This document shows, one piece after another, positions 1 through 10,200 of a stretch of DNA of 64,000 bases. The DNA lies in NCBI GenBank assembly GCA_049514575.1, contig JBEKUX010000003.1:28852-92851 (forward strand), given 5' to 3'. The position numbers and the translations under genes are program-made. Position 1 is the stretch's first letter; every line of letters begins with the position of its first letter. The stretch is from BOG-1184 sp049514575 (GTDB taxonomy: Bacteria; Fibrobacterota; Chitinivibrionia; Chitinivibrionales; Chitinispirillaceae). The notes beneath the pieces were generated by a model that saw nothing but the letters and a program-made list of their open reading frames with translations, ran no database searches and was not told the DNA's origin.

Positions 1-1038
1 AGAAGTGGTCTTCTGCTGGTTCATCTCCCGCGACCCGATGAAATAGATCGAATTCTCCTTCCACATCGTGAACTTGGTGTTCTGCAGTAAATACCGTAAC
101 GCATCATCCACCGGGACAGCGGCCAGTTTGGCGCTGATATCGCCGGTCAGGCGGTCGTATACCACGATGTTCATGCCGCTCTCGTTCGCTATGGAGCGGA
201 TCGTCTGGTCAAGCGGTGCATTGTCGACCTCAAGGTTTACGAGACCGTCCTTGACGCTGAATGAAAGGTGCCTGGGCCCTGCGCCGCCCCCGGCTGCTCC
301 TGTACCCGTGCCGCTGGAAAACGGCGTTGTTTTGGATACATAATGGATGCCATCGGCAACCGTTACCGTAAATCCGCTCGGCTCATATATCGCCCGTACC
401 GCCTTGTCGATTTTCACCGAAGCAAGCCGGGCTGTGATGTCGCCCTCAGCATTCCCTTCAACCATGACATTGATGGAGGCAGAATCCGCGAATAACTGGG
501 CCACCTCCTGCACCGACAGCTTTTTTATATCGATATTGAGCAAACCGTTTGCAAGATGAAACACCACCGGCGGCTTGGGCGGCAGTGGCGCGGGAGGCGC
601 CTTGTATTTGTAGATTTTCACGATGCCGTTTTCTACCGTATACGCAAAACCGCTCCGCTTTGCGATAAAATCTATGGCGCTCCTGACTGATACATTAGTC
701 AAATAAAGAGTGACCAGACCCGTGACTTCGGGATCAATAAAAATGTTTAGCTTGTACTGCATGCCGAGTCCGCGCAGCACATCGCGCACGTCCGCGTTCT
801 TGAAATCCAGTACCGGAATCCTGATCGTGTCCGAGACCGGAATTTTGTCGATCGGAAAAAGCGATGAGTCATTAGGTAACTGCACAGATTGAGGCTGGAC
901 AGGTTGCACCACTTGAGGCCGCTGCGGTACTGCTGTTTGCTGTCCGGGTTGGGTTCTGTTCTGCTGCGCATGCACAAGGGTACCTGCCGCCAGCACCGTC
1001 ACCAGTGCCACGATTGCAAGATTTCGACTCTTTTTCAT
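1..1038 (-). CDS. Secretin family protein (PilQ/GspD-like), N-terminal part, cut by window edge
   Basis: Secretins form the outer-membrane channel of type II secretion and type IV pilus systems. The visible 346 residues start with a signal peptide (MKKSRNLAIV..., cleavage near HAQQ at 23-26), followed by a Gln/Pro-rich linker. Three STN-like periplasmic repeats follow, at about 72-146, 158-236 and 257-333, each with a 'V.D.L..L......F.....I....' pattern. The C-terminal secretin pore domain lies beyond base 1. The ATG at 1038 has an AAAGGCGGTC ribosome site just upstream. It follows the GspE-like ATPase by 117 bases on the same strand, so the two likely work together. PilQ, GspD or another secretin cannot be told apart without the pore domain. 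Confidence 0.85.
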   Translation of the reverse strand, partial: MKKSRNLAIVALVTVLAAGTLVHAQQNRTQPGQQTAVPQRPQVVQPVQPQSVQLPNDSSLFPIDKIPVSDTIRIPVLDFKNADVRDVLRGLGMQYKLNIFIDPEVTGLVTLYLTNVSVRSAIDFIAKRSGFAYTVENGIVKIYKYKAPPAPLPPKPPVVFHLANGLLNIDIKKLSVQEVAQLFADSASINVMVEGNAEGDITARLASVKIDKAVRAIYEPSGFTVTVADGIHYVSKTTPFSSGTGTGAAGGGAGPRHLSFSVKDGLVNLEVDNAPLDQTIRSIANESGMNIVVYDRLTGDISAKLAAVPVDDALRYLLQNTKFTMWKENSIYFIGSREMNQQKTTS

Positions 1039-1155
1039 ATGACCGCCTTTCGGATAGATACAATTTTGTGGGAAAAGGCGTGCCCGACACAAAACGGCAC
1101 AACAGCCTCACCCGAACCACGGGCGAACCATCAGTTTTTGATAGAATTACCAGGA

Positions 1156-2718
1156 TCAGGAAATCACGGAGACTTCACGGAGGACTTCTTCTGCCGAGGT
1201 GATGCCGTCAGTAAGCCGCGACAGGGCATGGTCGCGCAAAAGCACGAGCCCCTCCTTGATCGCGGCGTTCCTGATTTCGGATGTATAGGTCTTGTTGTTT
1301 ATAAGCGCACGAAGATTATCGCTTATCGGCAGCACTTCATAAAGTCCGGTCCTTCCGCGGTACCCGGTATAACCGCACGCCGAGCACCCTAATCCTTTGT
1401 ACAGCACTAAGTCCTTCTGTAAACCAAAAGCCTTCTTTATATCGTCGGAAACATTTGTTTCGCATTTGCAATGGTCACAGATTCTGCGCACGAGCCGCTG
1501 CGCAATGATCATGGTAAGGGACGACGACACTAAATATGGCTCCACACCCATGTCCACAAGCCTTGTCGCGGCCGAGGCCGCGTCGTTTGTGTGGAGCGTC
1601 GATAACACTAAGTGGCCGGTGAGCGAGGACCTGATGGCTATCTCGGCAGTTTCGCGGTCGCGCATTTCGCCGACCATGATCACGTCCGGGTCCTGCCGCA
1701 GGAGCGTGCGTAAAGAGTTCGCAAAGGTCATGCCGGTCGCCTGACTCACCTGGGTCTGGTTTACGCCAGGGATGTTGTATTCGATCGGGTCTTCGACCGT
1801 GGAGATATTGATCGACGAGTGTTTGATGTAATTGATTGCCGCATACAGCGTTGTGCTCTTACCCGAACCTGTTGGCCCGGTGAGGAGCACTATGCCGTTC
1901 GGCTGTTCGATTGCGCGCTTAAACATCGCAAGCCGTGTGGGATCCATGCCTAAAGACTCCAGCCGGTAGTCGAACGCGTTCTTATCAAGGAGCCGCAGCA
2001 CGATCTTTTCGCCGAAATCAGTCGGCAGGGTGGAGACGCGGATGTCCACGTCCCTGCCCTGTCCATCGATACGTATTCGCCCGTCCTGCGCTCGCCGTTT
2101 TTCAGCAATGTCCATTTTTGAAAGGATCTTTATACGCGACACGGTTTCAAGGATTCGGTCGACCGGAATGCTCGCCATTTCGTGCAGAACGCCGTCGATC
2201 CTGAACCTCACGGCCATTTCGCGCTCGAACGGTTCAAGGTGGATGTCACTCGCCCGCAACCGCAGGGCCTCGTGAATGATGTCATTGACTATGGTAATCG
2301 TGGAATCGCCGATGTTGACGACAAGCCGGCAGTTCTTGGACTCTGCTCTTTCGCCCTGTTCCTTGGCGCGGATCTGGGTGCCATAGTGTTTGCCGATGAG
2401 CGTCATGACCGCGTCCCGCTGCATGTTGTGCGGCTTTACGCTGCGGCCAAGAACAGTCTGGAGCTTCTGCAGCCGGTCCATATCGCTCTCAAAATCAATG
2501 GCCGCTTCTACCCTGCCCTGTTCGTCTACGACAAACGGCAAAACCGAATATTCTATAGCAATATCGTACGGAATGAGCGACAGCACTGAATGGGGAATGG
2601 AAAGCTCTTTTAGCTTGTCGGCAAGCCCGTTTTGTAGGGATATTCTTGATGAAGTTTCTATGCGTATGTTCATATATGGGATTGTTTTAATATACGATAA
2701 ATCAATATATTTTGCCAA
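1156..2718 (-). CDS. Type II secretion / type IV pilus assembly ATPase (GspE/PilB family)
   Basis: Cytoplasmic hexameric ATPase that powers pseudopilus or pilus assembly. The 520 residues show an N-terminal domain, Walker A GPTGSGKST (about 281-289), Asp box and Walker B DPDVIMVGEMRD (about 343-354), the His box (STLHTND), and the zinc-binding tetracysteine typical of GspE/PilB (CDHC near 413, CSAC near 445). All catalytic motifs are present. The longest start is a TTG at 2718; an in-frame ATG at 2673 is the alternative, and neither has a convincing ribosome site. It sits between the FGE-like lipoprotein and the secretin, about 21 kb from its likely partners GspF and the prepilin at 23.9-25.5 kb. 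Confidence 0.93.
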   Translation of the reverse strand: MAKYIDLSYIKTIPYMNIRIETSSRISLQNGLADKLKELSIPHSVLSLIPYDIAIEYSVLPFVVDEQGRVEAAIDFESDMDRLQKLQTVLGRSVKPHNMQRDAVMTLIGKHYGTQIRAKEQGERAESKNCRLVVNIGDSTITIVNDIIHEALRLRASDIHLEPFEREMAVRFRIDGVLHEMASIPVDRILETVSRIKILSKMDIAEKRRAQDGRIRIDGQGRDVDIRVSTLPTDFGEKIVLRLLDKNAFDYRLESLGMDPTRLAMFKRAIEQPNGIVLLTGPTGSGKSTTLYAAINYIKHSSINISTVEDPIEYNIPGVNQTQVSQATGMTFANSLRTLLRQDPDVIMVGEMRDRETAEIAIRSSLTGHLVLSTLHTNDAASAATRLVDMGVEPYLVSSSLTMIIAQRLVRRICDHCKCETNVSDDIKKAFGLQKDLVLYKGLGCSACGYTGYRGRTGLYEVLPISDNLRALINNKTYTSEIRNAAIKEGLVLLRDHALSRLTDGITSAEEVLREVSVIS

Positions 2719-2784
2719 TTTGAATAACCGGAAATGCTAAAACCATACTTGTATATCCCAACCCGTTTACTCTCTTGTCGTTAC

Positions 2785-4068
2785 CTACCGCCGCACACAA
2801 CGAAACCCGTTATAGTAGTACCTAGCGTCCGGGTAGAGGTTGTTCCGGTATGCGGAGCGCAGGTAGCCGAAGGTGTAATTCCACGAGCCACCACGCAGCA
2901 CACGGTGAGTACCGGTTGCCGCGCCTGTCGGATTTGTTATCGCTCCTGAAGGATAACTCCCGTACCAATCGTTACACAACTCCCACACATTCCCCGTCAT
3001 ATCGTATAACCCATAAGCGTTTGCCACTTTTGTTGCCACTATGTGCGTTGTATTTCCGCTATTGTAAAATGTCCATGCGCGGTCTCCCATGCCGTTTGTA
3101 TCATTGCCCCACCAGTAGTTTGTTGTTGTTCCGCCGCGGCACGCATACTCCCACTCTGCTTCCGTAGGCAAACGGTAACCATTTTTCATATAATCGATCG
3201 CAAGATCCAGGAGCCCTTGACATCCATTCCCCGGCTCTCCGGTAATATGGCTAAATGAATAAATGGTGTCCTTGCCTTCTGATTTGCTACGCGCATTGCA
3301 GTATAAAACCGCATCAAACCATGTTACCTGCTCCACCGGATACGAAGCCCCATTTGTCGAGTCTCGAAAGTACGAGGGATTCACACCCATGAGCGACAGA
3401 TACTCCTCCTGTGTCACCTCGGTGGTGTCCAAATAAAACGCGCTGAGCGTCACCTGGTGAATCGTATCCCCGAACGTATTAACGATACCCGCCGTTTGAT
3501 ATATCGAATCAACGCCCATTAAAAAGGTCCCGACCGGGATCAGTTTCATGCCGTAATGAATCTGCCTTAACGAGAACCATGCTTTAATTGTCATGTCCTT
3601 TGACACATTGAGCATATAGACAGTATAACCCATAGGACCCGCCGAAACCTGCAGACGCACACTGTCTGCCGTAACGCTATCGAGAATGTAATAAATATTT
3701 GGCTTGGCAAAAAATACCTGAAAGTTTCCGGCGCTCACTTTCACCGGCACCGATGGGGAGATCGTTCCACCGGTGGTTGCCGTTGGGGTAAGGGTATATC
3801 CTGTTGTATCAGTACAATAAATTCTGACAGTATCATAAGTATGAATCGTGACCGTATCATATAAAGTAATTGTGTCCTTGGAAGTGATGATAACCGTATC
3901 GTATGACCTTACAATGACCGTATCATGGGAACTGATATAGAGTGTATCATGGTTGTTGATATAAAGCGTGTCATGAGCGCCGCCTGCATTGGTCCCAGAG
4001 TCCTTTCCACACCCTGTATGCAGTGTTGCGTATAATACAAGAACTACCAGTAGTATGATTCTCTTCAT
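2785..4068 (-). CDS. Lipoprotein with formylglycine-generating-enzyme-like (SUMF1/C-type-lectin-fold) domain, catalytic Cys missing
   Basis: A signal peptide with lipobox (ATLHTGC) predicts an outer-membrane or periplasmic lipoprotein. After the Cys comes a stalk of short beta-strand repeats (HDTLYI, HDTVIV, YDTVII, KDTITL, YDTVTI, YDTVRI), then a bridging domain. The FGE-sulfatase domain covers the C-terminal half (GTFLMGVDS, DTTEVTQEEY, YPVEQVTWFDAVLYCNA, RLPTEAEWEYACRGG, MTGNVWELCNDWY, RVLRGGSWNY, GFRCVRR). True FGEs carry the redox Cys pair after RGGS; here RGGSW is followed by no Cys, so a binding role is more likely than sulfatase activation. The ATG at 4068 is preferred over the longer frame from 4116 because of a GGAGC ribosome site and the signal peptide. 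Confidence 0.85.
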   Translation of the reverse strand: MKRIILLVVLVLYATLHTGCGKDSGTNAGGAHDTLYINNHDTLYISSHDTVIVRSYDTVIITSKDTITLYDTVTIHTYDTVRIYCTDTTGYTLTPTATTGGTISPSVPVKVSAGNFQVFFAKPNIYYILDSVTADSVRLQVSAGPMGYTVYMLNVSKDMTIKAWFSLRQIHYGMKLIPVGTFLMGVDSIYQTAGIVNTFGDTIHQVTLSAFYLDTTEVTQEEYLSLMGVNPSYFRDSTNGASYPVEQVTWFDAVLYCNARSKSEGKDTIYSFSHITGEPGNGCQGLLDLAIDYMKNGYRLPTEAEWEYACRGGTTTNYWWGNDTNGMGDRAWTFYNSGNTTHIVATKVANAYGLYDMTGNVWELCNDWYGSYPSGAITNPTGAATGTHRVLRGGSWNYTFGYLRSAYRNNLYPDARYYYNGFRCVRR

Positions 4069-4260
4069 AAGAAAGCTCCAACGAATGCGCTTAATGGCTG
4101 GAGGTAAGTGAGACATCTATCAATTAGTTGACTAAATATATAATAAATCCTTATATTATGACAAGTATCATGAAAGAATGAGGGAAGAAAGGTGATAGAC
4201 GACATCCGCCTTATTGACTCGGTGTCTTTATGCTTCTGTTCTTTAGTGTCTCCTTCTTTC

Positions 4261-7200
4261 TCACGGTAAAACGATCAGCCATTTTTGACTGTCGGTATTA
4301 GCATCCCGGTTTAATATCGCATTTCCACTATTAAGATCCATAACGTAGCAATTGTTTTTATAGCAGGCGACTTTCTGGTAGCCCTGGCTGTCGCCAATCA
4401 GCAGCCACTCTTGGTTACTGGTTGTTGTGGCATATGTCCCTAACTGCGTTCCGGAAATAGTATCACCGAATGGATTGTCGATACCAATACCGTATGCAGA
4501 GCCGCTGCATAGGCTGGCGATACAGTAATACTCAGTGTATGTATCTACCTTACGGAATTTCCACAGCTGGTAAATAGTATCTCTATATTTATAATCTTCA
4601 ATGCGAAGCGGCTGGGAGTTCCCGCAGGAGCCATTTACTGCTAAGCATTTATTTGGGTTAGATTTACTTACTATCTTATACCATTTACTCGTGTCGGGAA
4701 TGAATTGCGGTACCTCAACGATCCGCCATTTCTTATCATCAGTATTATTATCCGGGTGTAAAATAGCACTCCCACTAATGTTGGCAATGACAGTGTCATT
4801 ATTTTTCCAGCAGGCGACTTTCTGGTAGCCTTGTTCGTCTCCGATAAGAAGCCACTTCTGAAAGTTGCCAGTTGGAGCCGTCCATATCTTCATGTGGGTT
4901 GTGTCATCAATAACCCCGTATGGATCGTCAATTCCAAACCAGCCTCCTTGAGTTCCACCGCGGCTGACAATAGTATAATACACGCTGTCAACCTTTTGAA
5001 ATTTCCACAGCTGGTTGCACGCATTAAGATATTGCGACACATTGATGAGTTGTTTTTGTTGCCATATGTCGCCGGATAACGCGCTTGATATGTTCATGCA
5101 ATTATTTGTATCGACTTTGCTGACTATCTTATACCATTTACTCGTGTCGGGAATGAATTGCGGCACCTCAAGAATCCGCCATTTCTTATCATCAGTATTA
5201 TTATCCGGCTGTAATTTAGCGCTTCCGCTCATGTTAGCTATGACAGTATCATTACTTTTCCAGCAGGCGACTTTCTGGTAGCCTTGTTCGTCTCCGATAA
5301 GAAGCCATTTCTGATTAGTCGTAGTTGGAGCCGTCCATATTCTAACGTGAGTTGTGTCATCAATAACCCCATGCGGATCGTCGAAGCCGAACCAGCCTAC
5401 CTGAGTCCCGCCGCGGCTGACAATAGTATAATACACGCTGTCAACCTTTTGAAATTTCCACAGCTGTCTGCTCGCATTAAGATACTGCGACACATTGACG
5501 ATCTGCTGTTGTTGCCATATCCCGCCGGATAACGCGCTTGATATGTTCATGCAACTATTTGTATCGACTTTGCTGACCATCTTATACCATTTACTCGTAT
5601 CAGGAGTGAATTGAGGCACCTCAACGAATTTCCACTTCTGGTTATCACCGCCAGTATATTGCCGCATTTTAAGTGCCTCACCATTAACTGCATTACCATT
5701 GTTAAGATTAATAACAACATTATTGTTCGCCCAGCACTGGATTTTCTGCCAGCCCTGGTTGTCGCCGATCACCAGCCACTTCTGAAAGTAGTCAGTTGGA
5801 GCGGTCCATATTCTAACGTGAGTTGTGTCATCAATAACCCCGTGCGGATCGTCGAAGCCGAACCAGCCTACCTGAGTCCCGCCCCTGCTGACAATAGCGT
5901 AATATCCGCTGCCGACATCAATAAATTTCCACAGCTGTTTGCTCGCATTAAGGTACTGCCATACATTTATGAGCTGCTTTTGTTGCCATATCCCGCCGGA
6001 TAATTCCCTTGATATATTCATGCAATAATTCGGATCGACTTTACTGACTATCTTATACCATTTACTTGTATCGGCGATCAATCCTGATGTCAACATTGAG
6101 ACTTTTAATATACGGACGTTATCTATCAACATGTCATTTGGAGTACTACTGAACACCTGGACCCATATCTTGTTAATCTGAGACACGGTGCTGAAATCAA
6201 AGGGAACCGAAATATACTCCCACTTCCCTGCACCCGTAAGAGTAAATGTGTCTATAATATGGGAACTGACTCCTACCTGGTAAAGAACCACCCCCGAATA
6301 ACTGCCTGATGGTACGTTGTAATTCCACGATAACGTGCCGCTTTCCCCGGCGAGCTGCGCTGCAATAGCATCCGGTAGACTAAATGTTGCAGTGCCCGAT
6401 GTAATTGGTACGACCGCACTATGTGCAGAATTATACCCCGTTCCGTAGCTATACGAGGTGTCACTGTTCACAAGGGTACTTTTTGCCCCTTCAAAATCAT
6501 CAAAGAACAGTTCAGGCATCAGATGATATCTGTTCTCCTTTATCAGCGTTGCAGAATCAGGATTGTTTTTGTTGATCTTAAACCATTTAGACGGACGTCC
6601 GTAACCGTCATACACGACCTTCTGGCCCGGGGTATTGTTCGCGCCCACCTCCAAAATCGCCGCCTGCCATAAGGTGTCATAATAAGAGGTGATCACCATG
6701 GCCTTGACAGGAGCAAACCTGATGTTGTCGACATACGCGGTGAATGTCTTGCCGTTTTCCCCGATCGTAACGCGGACCCACAGTTCTTCGTTTCCTGTTG
6801 TCGAGTCCTGCCCCGGTATGGCAACCTTTACTAATTTCCATTGCCCGCCGGTCGGCGCTATTTCATCCGACGTAATCGTTTGAATCAACGACGGTAGATT
6901 AGTCGAACGTACCGGCCAGGGGTCGGTCGGAGGCGCACCCCTGTGAAGTTCAGCGCTCAGCCGGAAACCATTGCCCGTAGTGCCGCTCATAACATTCACC
7001 CATGCGGAAAGTGCATATCTGGTATTTGGCCGTATTTTGAAATTCCGCATGGCCCCTTCGCCGTTGACGATTTGCAGCGATTTCTGGCCATAGTGCACTG
7101 GGCCAGCGGACCCATCTATGATTGTCCCGTAAACATCTTTTTCCCACCCATTGGCCTTATCAAAATAGTTGAAATAGCCGCTGATATTCGGTGGCTCGTT

Positions 7201-10200
7201 GAAATCATAATCGCAGGTAAATGCACCGCTTTCATAGAAATTCGCCCCAGATATGGCCCCTACAGGCTGATTGGCGGCGGTTCCATAAACCGAAACATTC
7301 GAAAAATTCAGGGCGTTTACCTGCTCTACAGGATTACTATTGGGACTAAAAAGGGTAACACCACCGGTAAATTTCCAGGCAGAGTCGCTTGCAGATGGCG
7401 TGGAAAAATTAAAATTCGGAAGGGACGTTGAGGCCAAGCCAGTCAGCCTGTTCATTGCGGTTTTCCAGACATAGCTGTCCTTCTGGTGCCAGACGCCGGC
7501 GGGACGGGCCGTGGCGAGGCAGGAGCCGGGAATAGGACCGGACGGCGCAACATAAGGAGCATTAGGGTTAGTGGTACTTGCCAAAGCCCATCCTACAGAT
7601 AGGTTATCTCCACCATATGCTTCCTTTTGAAGCGCCTCAACGTAGTAATATCTGCCTGCCTCTAAATATACAGGAGTAGAAGTTTTTGCTCCGCCGTTCC
7701 AATTGAGATGTGTTGCCCAGGAATTAAATGATAATAATGGTGTTGTGCCTTTATGCGCAGGGTTTTCGTCCGAACTCAGCCACAATTCCGAGTAGTCGTC
7801 GCTGCAAAGGCTGAAATGATAGTACCCTGTATCCGGCGGAATGAGAAATCCTCTTACCCTTTGCCCATACCCATTTCCCCAGTCAACAGGGCAATCAAAA
7901 CTTGTAAGCACATCCGCGCCCGAAGGAGTCCCGGCGATAAACCTTTGGTTACTGGTCAAATCAGATACTTCGGGAAGAAATGGACTCAAACCCGTCCACC
8001 ACTCATGCGATATTCCGCCTATAGTTCCAGGCATGATGCTGTCGAAATACCACGTCGTTGCCTGCGATGAAATTGCTTTGTCCGGTGAAATAGTATCTTT
8101 GAATCTTGTATTCTGACATACTGGCGTAATCATATGATTAACGGTATCCAAAGCAGTATATCTCCAATAAGCAGGGGTAGGAACGGTTATCCGCTTCACG
8201 CCGTCGCTGTTGGTCTCCCAGTTTTCATTAGGCTGGCCATCGTAATCGCTATATTGGGTCTTGTTGTGATTGAAACAAAAACAGGTTAATTCCGTATAAT
8301 GTTGATTAACTCCCCACATTGATATCGATCTTGCGTTTACGGCTGTGCAAAAAAGGCTGTCTTTATTATTACTCTCAGGGAAATCCAGACTGAACAGATC
8401 CATACCTTCGGCAGAGTAAGTGGATAACGATTGATACCAATCGTCAAAGAATGAATATGTGTGCAATTGGTCTGCTTGATCGTAGACAATTTTCAAACTG
8501 CTGTTAATTCTGACATTGCGAAGCAGCGCTGTAAATACCTGATAGCCGTTAAGACCGGGCACACCGTCAGATACCGGACCGGAGAATAAATGGCCCTTTG
8601 CAATAACAAGGTCATTGTTTGAATAACTTTGGATAGATTTGCAAAACGAACCAAGATAAGTAACGTCAAACAATGATGTCTGAAGAGCAGTCACATTGTC
8701 GTCTGATGTGTAAATCAAAGGTGAGGAAGAATTTGAACAATTGTCCTGGTCATCAAAGCAGATATTCTTATGCCCTCCATTACTGTTTGTCGAAAAGTTC
8801 CGCAACGCATATAATTTTTTTGACGGTTTATTTGCGGTATATTCTTTATGGCTGCAGAAGTAAATAAGGTCCGGTTTAGGATTATCATCAAGACTGCACA
8901 CTCTTGAAACCGACAACACATCTCTATAATCACCCTGATTATTAATCTCGGTCAGCTGGCTTTGATTGCTGCCAGTAGTGCGACAAAGGTAATTATCAGC
9001 AGATTGATTAGCCCAGTATGATATCGTCTGCTGTAAATTTTGGAATGGATAAATATCATTATCGTTAAAAATATAAAAATAAAAATAATTTTGAGGATTA
9101 GAACCAGCGTCCACCAATTCAACGATAAGGTCTTCTTTGTTTTCGTCGCCTGCCCCGGGGATTTTTGCGAAGTCAATTCCTGTCAGAATCAAACTGCCCG
9201 GGATCGTTATAAAGCCCACGGACTCCATACCGTTATAATTATAGTAAGGGCACGTAGTCGTAAAATCAATATCGGTAACAAGGAAGAAATACAATGAATC
9301 ACTTTGAGCGCCGGGGATACTGTTCCCGGCTGCAACCAGAAGATCGTATTTGTTCGTATCTCCATACATCTTTGTCACTGCGGTTGCTATCTTAATTCCC
9401 TTTCCACTCCCGCCTCCAAGAATTAAACCATATTGGGGAAGTTGTCTGATATCACGCAATATGGTTTCAATCTTGTCCGGGGCAAACTGCGCCTCCGGAG
9501 CATATTTGTACTCTTTAACACTTGCTACGCCGTCAACGGTCACTATCGATTTCTTTAATTTTGTCCAGCCTACCGTATTCTGTTGCCTGGCTGTTATAAT
9601 ATTATTCATCATAGCATCAACAGGCATCTTATCGCTACTATCGGTATATACCGTCTGATACTCAACGAAATCGTATTCATCCTCTTTCTTTTGTTTAAGA
9701 ACGCCGTTTTTATCATATTGAGACACGATCCTCACCAGTCCGCGTTTCCAACTGTAATCGATGTCGCCATAATGGCCCAAATTCGGGTAGTAACCAGGAA
9801 CCGTCGAATCACCGGCGTGGGTGAAATCGTATACCAAATATCCCTGAGGCGCATACGGCACTGTCGTTTGATAATTATTAACTACCTGGACTTTTTCATA
9901 GGCGACTTTCGCGGGCGTATAGAGTCCCCCGCGAGTTACAGGATTTGACCTGTATTCATCGGAAGAAATGTTATTATACGGTTCAGCAGAGGCATATCCG
10001 GAACACCCTCCGCTGGTTTCGTTAAAAACGCCGTTTTGGGCTGTGTAAAAATATGAGGTGACCAGCGGCTTACCCGTTATTCCATCATCGGCAATCACTT
10101 CTTTTACCCTGATCCCGTCGCCGTACTTGGGCCCATGGTCAGGCCCTTCCACGGCTATTCCGTTCGTCCTGTCAAACCGGTTCGACTCGAATTTCCATTC

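Noticed and set aside
2785..4068. Active formylglycine-generating enzyme
   Set aside because: The catalytic Cys after RGGS is missing, so only the fold is claimed.
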